DNA from: Acetobacter estunensis
GTDB lineage: Bacteria > Pseudomonadota > Alphaproteobacteria > Acetobacterales > Acetobacteraceae
DNA: 64,000 nucleotides
Assembly: GCF_011516945.1 (NCBI RefSeq)
Contig: NZ_WOTH01000004.1
Coordinates: 62,001-126,000, forward strand
Reading direction: 5' to 3'
Shown piece after piece: positions 26,540-43,193 of this stretch. The translations under genes were made by a program, and so were the position numbers. The stretch's first letter is position 1. Every line of letters begins with the position of its first letter. Below the pieces are notes generated by a model. That model ran no database searches, was not told the origin of the DNA, and worked only from the letters and a program-made list of their open reading frames with translations.

Positions 26540-27204
26540 GATGCGCCTCCCTTGAGCTTGCATCGTTCCAGTTCGCAGGCGAGCAGGAACTCCAGCCCTT
26601 CCAGACGGGCAAGAGCCGTGTCCATGTCCGGTCCCCAGACATACACGCCATGGCCCCGGATGATGTAGCCCGCCTTCATGTCGGCCAGATGCGGCTCCAC
26701 CTCACGCGCAAGACGGGCGATGTCCTGATCGTTGGCGAAGAGTGGCACGGGCAGCCGGGTGTCGTGTGTGGTCTGCCCCTCGAACACCTTCAGCACCTCG
26801 TAATCGGCGAGATGCAATGAGGATTCGCGCGTGAGCATCGACAGCACGGTGCTGGCGACCGAATGACCGTGCAGAACAGCGCCGAGGCCGGGAAACCGGC
26901 GATAGATCTGGCAATGCAGCAGCGTCTCGGCGCTTGGCCGATCGCCCTCATGCAGAGCGCGCCCTTCCACGTCCACCTCGATCACACCCTGCGGCGTGAG
27001 GAAGCCTTTGTGGCCGCCCGAGCGTGTGACGGCGAGCCGCCCATCCGCGAGACGAACGCTCAGATTGCCGGCTGTGGCCGGAACCCATCCGCGCTGGTCC
27101 ATGCGCTGGCCGGCACGAATGATCTGCGCGACCGCTTCATTCCATGCGGCATCCTGAGGGCCGGTTCCGGCTGTCCGGTCGGCCGCTATGGCAACGGAGG
27201 CCAT
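26536..27204 (-). CDS. mtnB: Methylthioribulose-1-phosphate dehydratase (methionine salvage)
   Basis: 222 aa. Class II aldolase fold with the zinc-binding motif HGHSVASTV near residue 110 and GHGVYVWG towards the C-terminus. GWVPATAGNLSVRL near the N-terminus is the substrate-binding 'GN.S' segment. It dehydrates methylthioribulose-1-phosphate ahead of mtnC and mtnD. The upstream steps (mtnA, and mtnP or mtnN/K) are not in the window. It is preceded by tatA on the same strand with 29 bp between. Confidence 0.94.
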   Translation of the reverse strand: MASVAIAADRTAGTGPQDAAWNEAVAQIIRAGQRMDQRGWVPATAGNLSVRLADGRLAVTRSGGHKGFLTPQGVIEVDVEGRALHEGDRPSAETLLHCQIYRRFPGLGAVLHGHSVASTVLSMLTRESSLHLADYEVLKVFEGQTTHDTRLPVPLFANDQDIARLAREVEPHLADMKAGYIIRGHGVYVWGPDMDTALARLEGLEFLLACELERCKLKGGAS

Positions 27205-27233
27205 GTCACGGAGTCCTTACGACAACAGGGTAT

Positions 27234-27494
27234 TTAGTGCGTGCTGCTGGAAACCGGCTTCGAGTCGCGCTGCTCGCTCGTGAAGCTGGCCGGTCCCGGC
27301 TGCGGTGCGCCGATACGGTCGTCGGGCTTCGTTGCGCCGTGTTCCATGGACTCGTCGTCCTCGAGATTTCTCTTGAAGGATTTGATGCCCTTGGCGAAAT
27401 CGCCCATCAGCGTGCTGATCTTGCCGCTGCCGCCGAACACGATCAGCACAACGGCCAGAACGATCAGCCAGTGCCAGATACTGAAACTACCCAT
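27234..27494 (-). CDS. tatA: Sec-independent protein translocase subunit TatA/E
   Basis: 86 aa. Short N-terminal helix [17 protein letters not shown], then the hinge [23 protein letters not shown] typical of TatA, and an acidic/polar tail. TatA forms the pore of the twin-arginine pathway, which exports folded cofactor-containing proteins. tatB and tatC are not adjacent. It lies between the CHAP lipoprotein and mtnB on the minus strand. Confidence 0.94.
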   Translation of the reverse strand: MGSFSIWHWLIVLAVVLIVFGGSGKISTLMGDFAKGIKSFKRNLEDDESMEHGATKPDDRIGAPQPGPASFTSEQRDSKPVSSSTH

Positions 27495-27663
27495 TGCCTC
27501 GACTCCTCGCGCTGTCCGTCGCGCGGTGCGGAACGCGGACGGGGGCGGCGGTCATTACGGATTGACTGTCAATGGCGGGCAAAACCGCCAGAGAGGCGGG
27601 ATTCACGCGCCCTCTCATTGCATCATTACACGTCTGGCGCGCTGAAAGCCAATGACTCCCGAT

Positions 27664-28146
27664 TCACGAAATCCATCCATTGGGCGGCAGGGGGAGAATG
27701 AAACCGTAGGTGGGATAGACGCTGCGCCCCATCGTGCCGGTGGGAGACCACCACACACGCACGCGCGTCCAGTCATTGCGCGGCGACACATCCACAATAG
27801 GTACGGCGTGATCCACCCGCCCGGGATTCCAGTTTGCCTGATCCACCAGAATGGCCCGGGCATTGCGGACCTCCCGCACGACGGACACATGCCCGTCGGG
27901 CAGGCGGGAGGTGGAGCGGAACACCAACACCGATCCGGGGCGTGGCTGGGGTGAGCGGGCGTAGCGTCCCTGCGCCTGCGCCCACCATGAGGCTGCGGAC
28001 CCGCGCAGGGCGACGGCGGAATGTTCACGAGCCCATGGCGCGCATTGGAGGCTGCCGTGCCAGCTTCGTCCTGTCCCGCCGCCACCGCATGCCGTGAGAA
28101 CAAGGAGGGAGAGCAGGCAGGCGAGGGAGGAGAAGCGTCCGGGCAT
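27664..28146 (-). CDS. CHAP-domain lipoprotein (probable peptidoglycan amidase/endopeptidase)
   Basis: 160 aa. Lipoprotein signal with lipobox LTAC (Cys20). A small CHAP (NlpC/P60-like) domain follows: Cys35 in LQCAPWAREHSAV, His86 in PDGHVSVV and Asn105 in VDQANWNPG form the expected catalytic triad. Family role: cleavage of peptidoglycan amide bonds. It starts 6 bp after recX ends, so the two are probably co-transcribed. The domain is at the short end for the family. Confidence 0.82.
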   Translation of the reverse strand: MPGRFSSLACLLSLLVLTACGGGGTGRSWHGSLQCAPWAREHSAVALRGSAASWWAQAQGRYARSPQPRPGSVLVFRSTSRLPDGHVSVVREVRNARAILVDQANWNPGRVDHAVPIVDVSPRNDWTRVRVWWSPTGTMGRSVYPTYGFILPLPPNGWIS

Positions 28147-28152
28147 GTGACT

Positions 28153-28779
28153 TCAGAGAGCTGTTTTCAGGGCAATGATGCGGTCTTCCGCTTCTTCCCG
28201 GTCCATGGAAAGGGCTGTTCGGACCGTGTCATGAGAGAAGCCGGCGCGGGCGAAGATTCCGGCGATGCGCGCCATATTTTCCGGGCGGGGCGCGTCGCTG
28301 GAAAAAGGGCCGACGCGGCGTTTGCGGGCAAGAACGAGGGCCGCGCCCAGTTCGGTTTCGCGCGCCTGCTCGTCATCGCCCAGAGTCGTGCTCACGGCCT
28401 GTTCGATCGACTCGGGCGCGAGGCCCTTGGTGGCGAGACGCGCCTGCACGGCCCTGCGGGACAGGCCGCTGCGCGCAAGACGCGCTGTGCGGGCTTTTGC
28501 GAAGGCCGCGTCATCGACGGCCCCGAGACGCACCATTTCGGCGGCAATCGTGGCGGCGAGAGGAAGGCGGTCCCGAACGGCGGCTTCCACTTCAGAAATG
28601 TCCTGCCCGTCATCCGCGGCGCGGCGGCCCCAGCGCGTAATCCGGCGTTCGAGCACCTGAGCAAGACCCCGCTCGGTGCTGGCAAAGCGCGCCACATGCG
28701 CGAGGGCGGCAGCGCGAAGGGATGCGGCATCGGGGGGCGGCCCGACAGGGCGGGGCGTGCGGGATGGGGGGCGGGACAT
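28153..28779 (-). CDS. recX: Regulatory protein RecX
   Basis: 208 aa, all helical. RecX-type repeats are visible: AAALAHVARFASTERGLAQVL, GAVDDAAFAKARTARLARSGLSRRAVQARL (shown in part: SGLSRRAVQARLATKG) and the 'LAPESIEQAV' third helix. RecX binds RecA filaments and limits strand exchange. recA is not adjacent. The next gene on the same strand is the CHAP lipoprotein. The promoter side faces the plus-strand rplK promoter. Confidence 0.85.
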   Translation of the reverse strand: MSRPPSRTPRPVGPPPDAASLRAAALAHVARFASTERGLAQVLERRITRWGRRAADDGQDISEVEAAVRDRLPLAATIAAEMVRLGAVDDAAFAKARTARLARSGLSRRAVQARLATKGLAPESIEQAVSTTLGDDEQARETELGAALVLARKRRVGPFSSDAPRPENMARIAGIFARAGFSHDTVRTALSMDREEAEDRIIALKTAL

Positions 28780-28850
28780 GACGGCTGGCAGAGTAACATG
28801 AAACGGCGGTTTTGTGTCATGTCCCAGGGCCGTAGGGGAGGGGCGAACGC

Positions 28851-28879
28851 TTGACTCTGTGCAAATCCCGGCGTATGGG
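28851..28879 (+). promoter_or_regulatory. Sigma-70-type promoter for rplK-rplA
   Basis: TTGACT (28851-28856), 17 bp, TATGGG (28874-28879), about 100 bp before the rplK start. Both hexamers fit the alphaproteobacterial housekeeping consensus and the spacing is ideal. Confidence 0.75.
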
Positions 28880-28981
28880 CCGCCCTCTTACGGAACGCGG
28901 GAGAGTCGTCCGTGCGCCTTCGGGCGTGGGGGCGGTTTCGTCAGAACCGCGGTCCGGGTGCAACATCAAGGAGTCCCGGAT

Positions 28982-29416
28982 ATGGCCAAAAAGATTGTTG
29001 GCTACATCAAGCTGCAGATTCCCGCGGGTAAGGCGAATCCGTCCCCGCCGGTCGGTCCCGCTCTCGGTCAGCGCGGCCTGAACATCATGGAATTCTGTAA
29101 GGCGTTCAACGCGAAGACGCAGGGTCTTGAACCCGGCATGCCGATCCCGGTGGTTATTACCGCCTATGCGGATCGCACGTTCAGCTTCATCACGAAGACG
29201 CCGCCGAACACCTACTTCCTGCTCAAGGCCGCCAAGATTTCCAAGGGCAGCCAGACGGTTGGCAAGGCTGCCGCTGTCGGCAAGGTGACGATGTCCCAGC
29301 TGCGCGAGATCGCCCAGCAGAAGACGCCGGACATGAACGCCAACGATATCGACGGCGCCGTGCGCATGCTGATCGGTTCCGCCCGCTCGATGGGCCTGCA
29401 GGTTGTGGAGGGCTGA
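28982..29416 (+). CDS. rplK: 50S ribosomal protein L11
   Basis: 144 aa from the ATG at 28982, with AAGGAG upstream. [19 protein letters not shown] and [20 protein letters not shown] are the invariant L11 N-terminal domain (the thiostrepton/GTPase-centre side); the C-terminal RNA-binding domain ends with [13 protein letters not shown]11 binds the 1050-1100 region of 23S rRNA and is needed for RelA activation. The usual upstream secE-nusG are absent; recX lies upstream on the other strand. Confidence 0.98.
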   Translation: MAKKIVGYIKLQIPAGKANPSPPVGPALGQRGLNIMEFCKAFNAKTQGLEPGMPIPVVITAYADRTFSFITKTPPNTYFLLKAAKISKGSQTVGKAAAVGKVTMSQLREIAQQKTPDMNANDIDGAVRMLIGSARSMGLQVVEG

Positions 29417-29420
29417 GATC

Positions 29421-30113
29421 ATGGCAAAGAACAAGCGTCTGACCGCTGCCCGCGCGGCTGTTGATGGTGTCAAGGCTTATGGTCTCGATGAGGCCATCAA
29501 TCTTGTGAAGACCAATGCCAAGGCAAAGTTCGACGAGACCGTCGAGATTGCCCTGAACCTCGGCATCGATCCGCGTCATGCTGACCAGATGGTCCGTGGT
29601 CTGCTGTCCCTGCCCAACGGCACGGGCAAAACCCTGCGCGTTGGCGTGTTTGCCCGTGGTCCGAAGGCTGAGGAAGCCAAGGCTGCCGGTGCCGACGTGA
29701 TCGGCGCGGAAGACCTGATGGAGAAGGTGCAGGCTGGCGAGATCGACTTCGATCGCTGCATTGCCACACCGGACATGATGGGTCTTGTCGGTCGTCTGGG
29801 TAAGGTGCTTGGTCCGCGTGGCCTGATGCCGAACCCCAAGCTCGGCACCGTGACGATGGACGTCAAGGGTGCGGTGCAGGCCGCGAAGTCCGGTCAGGTC
29901 GAATACCGCGCCGAGAAGGCCGGTATCATCCATGCCGGTATCGGCAAGGCCTCTTTCGGCGCCGACAAGCTGGCCGAGAACATCCGCGCGTTCGTTGACG
30001 CCGTGCAGAAGGCCCGTCCCACGGGAGCCAAGGGCACGTACCTCAAGAAGGTCGCCCTGTCCTCCACGATGGGTCCGGGTGTGCGTGTGGACGTGGCGGC
30101 CTTCGGCGGCTGA
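29421..30113 (+). CDS. rplA: 50S ribosomal protein L1
   Basis: 230 aa from the ATG at 29421, 4 bp after rplK. Family segments are [38 protein letters not shown] and the signature [21 protein letters not shown]1 forms the mobile stalk at the E site. In many bacteria it also represses its own operon by binding the L11-L1 mRNA. The 283 bp that follow before rplJ form the L10 leader. Confidence 0.98.
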   Translation: MAKNKRLTAARAAVDGVKAYGLDEAINLVKTNAKAKFDETVEIALNLGIDPRHADQMVRGLLSLPNGTGKTLRVGVFARGPKAEEAKAAGADVIGAEDLMEKVQAGEIDFDRCIATPDMMGLVGRLGKVLGPRGLMPNPKLGTVTMDVKGAVQAAKSGQVEYRAEKAGIIHAGIGKASFGADKLAENIRAFVDAVQKARPTGAKGTYLKKVALSSTMGPGVRVDVAAFGG

Positions 30114-30122
30114 GAAACGATA

Positions 30123-30146
30123 CCGGGCGGTTGAAAGGTCGCCCGG
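30123..30146 (+). other. Hairpin after rplA
   Basis: CCGGGCG (30123-30129) pairs with CGCCCGG (30140-30146) around a 10-nt loop. There is no T-run after it, so it is more likely an mRNA processing or stability element at the rplA/rplJ boundary than a terminator. Confidence 0.5.
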
Positions 30147-30314
30147 CTTCCAGGGGCTGTGCGCATGCGTGCGGCTCCGATCCTGTCCAAGACCGGGCGT
30201 GGCTTTTGCCTCAATGTCGGTTCCGGGTAACTGGAGCGGGCGCGACCGGGAGACGAGGGTGCTGGTTGTGCGGGTTCAGGCTCGTGGGCCATGCGTTCGT
30301 GACAAGGACAGGCG

Positions 30315-30380
30315 AACCGGATCATCGGCTTTTGTCGGTGGTCCTTGGGTAACCGGCTCATCCGCTTCGGTGGGTGGGTC
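30315..30380 (+). repeat. Imperfect direct repeat in the rplJ leader
   Basis: Copy A (30315-30344) and copy B (30351-30380) each begin AACCGG, then [A/C]TCATC and GCTT. They match at about 23 of 30 positions, with a 36-bp period. They lie just before the rplJ ribosome site, in the untranslated leader where L10-L7/L12 autoregulation is expected. Confidence 0.55.
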
Positions 30381-30396
30381 ATGATGGAGACGGGAT

Positions 30397-30921
30397 GTGA
30401 ACCGTACGGAGAAGCGCGAATTCGTCGCCTCCCTCGCGTCCGTGTTCGCCGAGACGTCCCTGGTTGTCGTCACCCGCAATGACGGGTTGACGGTTGCCGA
30501 GGTGACCGATCTGCGACGCAAGGTGCGTGCGGCGGGAGCGACATACAAAGTCGCGAAGAACCGGCTGGCCACTCTCGCCCTGCATGGCACCCAGTTCGAC
30601 GGCATCGCGCCGCTGCTGAAGGGCCCGACTGCGCTTGCGTGGTCGGCTGACCCTGTTGCTGCGGCCAAGGTGGTCGTCGAGTTCGCCAAGACCAATGAAA
30701 AGCTGGTGCTGCTTGGTGGCTCCCTTGGTTCCCAGACGCTTGACGTCAACGGGGTCAAGGCGCTTGCCGAGCTGCCGTCGCTCGACGAACTCCGTGCGAA
30801 GCTGGTGGGGCTCATCTCCACCCCGGCTACGCGCATCGCGGGTGTTCTTCAGGCGCCGGCCGGCCAGCTGGCCCGGGTCTTTGGTGCTTATGCCAGCAAG
30901 GGCGAGGCGGACGCAGCCTGA
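30397..30921 (+). CDS. rplJ: 50S ribosomal protein L10
   Basis: 174 aa from a GTG at 30397 with GGAGACGG just upstream. [20 protein letters not shown] and [20 protein letters not shown] are L10 features, and the C-terminal helix that carries L7/L12 dimers follows. The protein anchors the stalk to L11 and 23S rRNA. In other bacteria the L10-(L12)4 complex represses translation of its own leader. The long leader with paired repeats here fits that. rplL follows after 108 bp. Confidence 0.97.
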   Translation: MNRTEKREFVASLASVFAETSLVVVTRNDGLTVAEVTDLRRKVRAAGATYKVAKNRLATLALHGTQFDGIAPLLKGPTALAWSADPVAAAKVVVEFAKTNEKLVLLGGSLGSQTLDVNGVKALAELPSLDELRAKLVGLISTPATRIAGVLQAPAGQLARVFGAYASKGEADAA

Positions 30922-31029
30922 CACGTTCCTCGGTGCGGCGGAACGTCGTCCGGGGAGAGAAAATGCGCATGACCCGTGTGTTTCGGGTTGTGCAATCACA
31001 GCCGATATCTATATTGGGAAGACCATATC

Positions 31030-31407
31030 ATGGCCGATCTGAACAAACTTGTTGACGAGCTGTCCGCTCTGACCGTCCTCGAGGCTGCCGAGCTGTCGAA
31101 GCTTCTCGAAGAGAAGTGGGGCGTTTCCGCTGCTGCTCCTGTGGCGGTTGCTGCGGCTCCGGGCGCTGCCGGTGGTGCGGCTCCGGCTGAAGAGAAGACC
31201 GAATTCGACGTGATCCTTGCCGCTGCTGGCGACAAGAAGATCAACGTGATTAAGGAAATCCGTGCGATCACGGGTCTGGGTCTGAAGGAAGCCAAGGATC
31301 TGGTCGAGGGTGCGCCCAAGACCGTCAAGGAAGGCGCCAGCAAGGACGAGGCCGAGAAGATCAAGAAGACTCTCGAAGACAACGGCGCAAAAGTCGAAAT
31401 TAAATAA
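31030..31407 (+). CDS. rplL: 50S ribosomal protein L7/L12
   Basis: 125 aa from the ATG at 31030. N-terminal dimerisation helices ([26 protein letters not shown], shown in part), an Ala/Pro/Gly hinge, and the C-terminal factor-binding domain with [18 protein letters not shown] and the terminal [20 protein letters not shown]. It recruits GTPase factors to the ribosome. A strong hairpin lies between this gene and rpoB. Confidence 0.98.
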   Translation: MADLNKLVDELSALTVLEAAELSKLLEEKWGVSAAAPVAVAAAPGAAGGAAPAEEKTEFDVILAAAGDKKINVIKEIRAITGLGLKEAKDLVEGAPKTVKEGASKDEAEKIKKTLEDNGAKVEIK

Positions 31408-31462
31408 GTTTGCCGTTCTTTCCGGCGAGTTCCTCGGGCTTGCCGGTTTTCGATCTGGTTGT

Positions 31463-31492
31463 CAGGCGGAGGCTGTCTTTGGTCTCCGCCTG
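31463..31492 (+). other. Hairpin in the rplL-rpoB junction
   Basis: CAGGCGGAG (31463-31471) is a perfect 9-bp complement of CTCCGCCTG (31484-31492) around a 12-nt loop. No T-run follows. Position and form match the attenuator/RNase III processing region known between rplL and rpoB in enterobacteria. Confidence 0.65.
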
Positions 31493-31669
31493 TTCGTCTG
31501 TGGTATATTTCCCTACAAGGAAGCTGCAGGCAGGTGCGGACAGATGGCGTGAGACGTCAGGATGTTCGTGGCGTGATGCATTCGGGCCGGACCGCCCGGC
31601 CACCTTTTCCCGGTGTGGGAGCTTGGGGTGGCCGGGTGGTCCGACGGCAGGGACGGGGCAGGATTAAAG

Positions 31670-35842
<4,173 letters not shown>

Positions 35843-35858
35843 GAATCCCGTCTGTTTT

Positions 35859-35882
35859 GTCGGGGAAGGGCGCTTCCCCGAC
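35859..35882 (+). other. Hairpin in the rpoB-rpoC junction
   Basis: GTCGGGGAAG (35859-35868) and CTTCCCCGAC (35873-35882) form a perfect 10-bp stem with the tetraloop GGCG. No T-run follows, so it is probably an mRNA stability or processing structure rather than a terminator. Confidence 0.65.
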
Positions 35883-35977
35883 GCCGACCTGATGTCAATG
35901 AAACGGAGTGCCGGGCAGAATGACCGGCGCCGCGCGGAAAGCGGCCGCGTGATCCCCGTCCTGGAGGTTTTCGGCGC

Positions 35978-40159
<4,182 letters not shown>

Positions 40160-40182
40160 TCTTTCGGATCGCCAGAATAAAG

Positions 40183-40211
40183 AAGCCGGTCCTTCGGGAT
40201 CGGCTTTTTTT
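40183..40211 (+). terminator. Intrinsic terminator after rpoC
   Basis: AAGCCGGTCC (40183-40192) and GGATCGGCTT (40197-40206) form a 10-bp stem with one G-U pair and a TTCG tetraloop, and run into seven T (40205-40211). It ends the rpl-rpoBC transcription unit. Confidence 0.92.
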
Positions 40212-40212
40212 A

Positions 40213-40588
40213 TGGGTTTTCCGCGAATCCTCTGGTCATCGGGGCGATTGCGCGTTAAGAGCGGCTCAATTCGTTGCGTCGCGGCGCCGCAGAGTTCCAA
40301 GCGGGTGCCTGTCTGGAATACGTGACGTGGAAATCTCTGTGACGAATCGGCTGGGTCGCTTGACTCCGCCGCTTCTCGCTCGTAGCTTCCGCGCCCTCGG
40401 TTACCCCCATTCCGGACGGCCTTCAGCGGTCCCGAAAGCAGCAGGGTAAACATGCGGTTTCCCTCAAGGTGCCGGATGTAAAGATAGCCTCTCTGGGTGC
40501 ATGTGCGTCCGGGGAGTGGTTTTGGATGACAGTCGGCAACCGAAGTGAGGGTTCGCCGGCCGAACTGTGTAAGGATCGGGAAAGGCGC
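40213..40588 (+). other. Intergenic region rpoC-rpsL, holds the str operon promoter and leader
   Basis: 376 bp without a credible gene. It contains the promoter at 40360-40388 and an approximately 200-nt untranslated leader before rpsL. The leader frame that runs into rpsL lacks similarity to S12 and is not counted as coding. Confidence 0.65.
40360..40388 (+). promoter_or_regulatory. Sigma-70-type promoter for rpsL-rpsG-tuf
   Basis: TTGACT (40360-40365), 17-bp spacer, TAGCTT (40383-40388). Its -35 box is identical to the one before rplK, and the spacing is optimal. Confidence 0.72.
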
Positions 40589-40960
40589 ATGCCGACCATC
40601 AACCAGCTGATCGCCAAGGGGCGCGAGCCTGCGGCCAAGCGCAACAAGGTGCCGGCCCTTCAGGGCTGCCCGCAGAAGCGCGGCGTTTGCACACGCGTGT
40701 ATACGACCACTCCGAAGAAGCCGAACTCGGCGCTGCGTAAGGTCGCCAAGGTGCGTCTGACGAACGGCTACGAGGTGGTGAGCTACATTCCGGGTGAGGG
40801 ACATAACCTCCAGGAACATAGCGTCGTCCTGATTCGCGGCGGTCGCGTCAAGGATCTTCCTGGTGTTCGCTATCACATCCTGCGCGGCGTGCTCGACACG
40901 CAGGGTATCGCGAAGCGTCGCCAGCGTCGTTCGCTCTATGGCGCGAAGCGTCCGAAGTAA
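40589..40960 (+). CDS. rpsL: 30S ribosomal protein S12
   Basis: 123 aa from the ATG at 40589. [20 protein letters not shown] has the lysine of the streptomycin-sensitive type, and [18 protein letters not shown] has the Asp that RimO modifies in other bacteria. S12 shapes the decoding centre. The open frame runs about 40 codons further upstream without S12 similarity, so the internal ATG is chosen. First gene of the str operon. Confidence 0.98.
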   Translation: MPTINQLIAKGREPAAKRNKVPALQGCPQKRGVCTRVYTTTPKKPNSALRKVAKVRLTNGYEVVSYIPGEGHNLQEHSVVLIRGGRVKDLPGVRYHILRGVLDTQGIAKRRQRRSLYGAKRPK

Positions 40961-40972
40961 GGGAAAACAGGC

Positions 40973-41452
40973 ATGAGTCGCCGTCACCGCGCTGTAAAGC
41001 GCGAGATCCTTCCGGATCCGAAGTTTGGAGATATCGTCATCACGCGTTTCATGAACGCCCTGATGTACGATGGCAAGAAATCGACTGCCGAGGGCATTGT
41101 CTACGGTGCTCTCGATGCGCTGCAGCGTCGCGGTGGCGCGTCCGCGGCGGATCCTGTTGCGATGTTCCATGCGGCCCTCGACAACGTGAAGCCGGCGGTG
41201 GAAGTCCGTTCGCGGCGCGTTGGCGGTGCGACCTATCAGGTGCCCGTTGAGGTTCGTGCGGATCGTCGTCAGGCGCTGGCAATCCGCTGGCTCATCGACG
41301 CTTCCCGTAAGCGCGGCGAGAACACGATGCGTGATCGGCTGTCGAACGAACTGCTCGACGCGATGAACAATCGCGGCGCGGCGGTGAAGAAGCGCGAAGA
41401 CACGCACCGGATGGCGGAAGCCAACAAGGCGTTCAGCCACTACCGCTGGTAA
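40973..41452 (+). CDS. rpsG: 30S ribosomal protein S7
   Basis: 159 aa. [20 protein letters not shown] and the signature [20 protein letters not shown] are typical. The C-terminal region [20 protein letters not shown] is also conserved. S7 nucleates assembly of the 30S head. It is followed directly by tuf; fusA, usually next, is missing here. Confidence 0.98.
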   Translation: MSRRHRAVKREILPDPKFGDIVITRFMNALMYDGKKSTAEGIVYGALDALQRRGGASAADPVAMFHAALDNVKPAVEVRSRRVGGATYQVPVEVRADRRQALAIRWLIDASRKRGENTMRDRLSNELLDAMNNRGAAVKKREDTHRMAEANKAFSHYRW

Positions 41453-41520
41453 GCGACGCTGTTATGTAGATCGGCCCGCGCCGTTGCGTGCAGGCCGGAC
41501 GAAAAGACCAACAACCGCAT

Positions 41521-41536
41521 CCCGCATCAGTGCGGG
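41521..41536 (+). other. Short hairpin before tuf
   Basis: CCCGCA-TCAG-TGCGGG forms a 6-bp stem ending just before the GGAGAGAG ribosome site of tuf. It may tune translation or mRNA stability. Confidence 0.4.
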
Positions 41537-41551
41537 TAACGGAGAGAGACG

Positions 41552-42742
41552 ATGGCAAAGGCTAAATTTGAGCGGAACAAGCCGCACTGCAACATCGGCA
41601 CCATCGGTCACGTTGACCATGGCAAGACGTCGCTGACCGCTGCGATCACCAAGACGCTGGCGAAGGCTGGCGGTGCGGAGTTCAAGGCGTACGACATGAT
41701 CGACGCTGCGCCGGAAGAGCGCGCTCGTGGCATCACCATCTCGACGGCGCACGTCGAGTACGAGACGGCGAAGCGTCACTACGCTCACGTCGACTGCCCG
41801 GGTCATGCCGACTACGTGAAGAACATGATCACCGGTGCTGCCCAGATGGACGGTGCGATTCTGGTTGTGTCCGCTGCTGATGGCCCGATGCCCCAGACCC
41901 GTGAGCACATCCTGCTTGCCCGTCAGGTTGGTGTTCCGGCTCTGGTCGTATTCCTGAACAAGGTCGATCAGGTTGACGATCCGGAGCTGCTTGAGCTGGT
42001 TGAGATGGAAGTGCGTGAGCTTCTTTCTTCCTACCAGTTCCCTGGCGACGAGATCCCCATCATCAAGGGTTCGGCTCTCGTGACCCTCGAGGACGGTGAT
42101 CCGGAAGTCGGCGAAAAGCGCGTCATGGATCTGATGGACGCGGTTGACAGCTACATCCCGCAGCCGGAGCGTCCGGTTGACCGTCCGTTCCTGATGCCGA
42201 TCGAAGACGTGTTCTCGATCTCCGGTCGTGGCACGGTTGTGACGGGTCGCGTTGAGCGTGGCGTTGTCAACACGGGTGACGAAGTCGAAATCGTTGGTAT
42301 CCGTCCGACGACGAAGACGACCGTGACCGGCGTTGAGATGTTCCGCAAGCTGCTTGATCGTGGTGAGGCGGGCGACAACATCGGCGCTCTGCTGCGTGGC
42401 ACGAAGCGTGAAGATGTTGAGCGTGGTCAGGTTCTGGCCAAGCCGGGCTCCATCACGCCGCACAAGAAGTTCAAGGCTGAGGCTTACATCCTCACAAAGG
42501 AAGAGGGTGGCCGTCACACGCCGTTCTTCACGAACTATCGTCCGCAGTTCTACTTCCGCACGACGGATGTCACCGGTGTCGTTCACCTGCCGGAAGGCAC
42601 GGAAATGGTCATGCCGGGCGATAACGTTGCCATGGATGTCGAGCTGATCGCTCCGATCGCCATGGACGAAGGTCTGCGCTTCGCTATTCGTGAAGGTGGC
42701 CGCACCGTCGGCGCCGGTGTCGTGGCGAAAATCACCGACTAA
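41552..42742 (+). CDS. tuf: Translation elongation factor Tu
   Basis: 396 aa. GTPase motifs are G1 GHVDHGKTS (residues 19-27), G2 RGITIS, G3 [12 protein letters not shown] and G4 NKVD. The C-terminal barrels are complete ([25 protein letters not shown]). It carries aminoacyl-tRNA to the ribosome. GGAGAGAG precedes the ATG. A strong hairpin separates it from rpsJ. Confidence 0.98.
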   Translation: MAKAKFERNKPHCNIGTIGHVDHGKTSLTAAITKTLAKAGGAEFKAYDMIDAAPEERARGITISTAHVEYETAKRHYAHVDCPGHADYVKNMITGAAQMDGAILVVSAADGPMPQTREHILLARQVGVPALVVFLNKVDQVDDPELLELVEMEVRELLSSYQFPGDEIPIIKGSALVTLEDGDPEVGEKRVMDLMDAVDSYIPQPERPVDRPFLMPIEDVFSISGRGTVVTGRVERGVVNTGDEVEIVGIRPTTKTTVTGVEMFRKLLDRGEAGDNIGALLRGTKREDVERGQVLAKPGSITPHKKFKAEAYILTKEEGGRHTPFFTNYRPQFYFRTTDVTGVVHLPEGTEMVMPGDNVAMDVELIAPIAMDEGLRFAIREGGRTVGAGVVAKITD

Positions 42743-42780
42743 TACGGGGCAGGTGCCCATCAGGGCCCTGAACTGGGTGG

Positions 42781-42806
42781 CCCCGGCTGGAGTGATCCAG
42801 CCGGGG
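42781..42806 (+). other. Strong hairpin between tuf and rpsJ
   Basis: CCCCGGCTGG (42781-42790) and CCAGCCGGGG (42797-42806) form a perfect 10-bp GC-rich stem with a 6-nt loop, followed by TCTTACTT. It may be a partial terminator or processing site at the str/S10 boundary. Confidence 0.65.
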
Positions 42807-42874
42807 TCTTACTTGGCGGCGGGACTTCCCGGGCAGACCCTGACCGGATCAGAAAGTTGGACTGAAACAGAACG

Positions 42875-43183
42875 ATGGACAACCAGAACATCCGCATTCG
42901 CCTGAAGGCGTACGATCATCGCGTGCTCGACAACAGCACGAAGGAAATCGTCAACACGGCGAAGCGTACGGGTGCGCGGGTTCGGGGTCCTATCCCGCTG
43001 CCGACGCATATCGAACGGTTCACAGTGAACCGCTCACCCCACGTGGACAAGAAAAGCCGCGAGCAGTTCGAGATTCGGACTCATCGTCGGCTGCTCGACA
43101 TTGTCGAGCCGACCCCGCAGACCGTGGACGCCCTCATGAAGCTCGACCTCGCCGCTGGCGTTGACGTCGAGATCAAACTCTAA
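42875..43183 (+). CDS. rpsJ: 30S ribosomal protein S10
   Basis: 102 aa. [20 protein letters not shown] and [20 protein letters not shown] are the S10 signature; the long loop contacts the 30S head and, in NusG/NusB complexes, transcription. First gene of the S10 operon. rplC follows after 10 bp. Confidence 0.98.
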   Translation: MDNQNIRIRLKAYDHRVLDNSTKEIVNTAKRTGARVRGPIPLPTHIERFTVNRSPHVDKKSREQFEIRTHRRLLDIVEPTPQTVDALMKLDLAAGVDVEIKL

Positions 43184-43193
43184 GGTCCAGACG

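Noticed and set aside
31613-31669. 19-residue N-terminal extension of RpoB
   Set aside because: Not homologous to RpoB N-termini, and the ATG at 31670 gives the expected start.
41462-42760. 432-codon minus-strand frame opposite tuf
   Set aside because: Antisense artefact of the strongly biased tuf codons.
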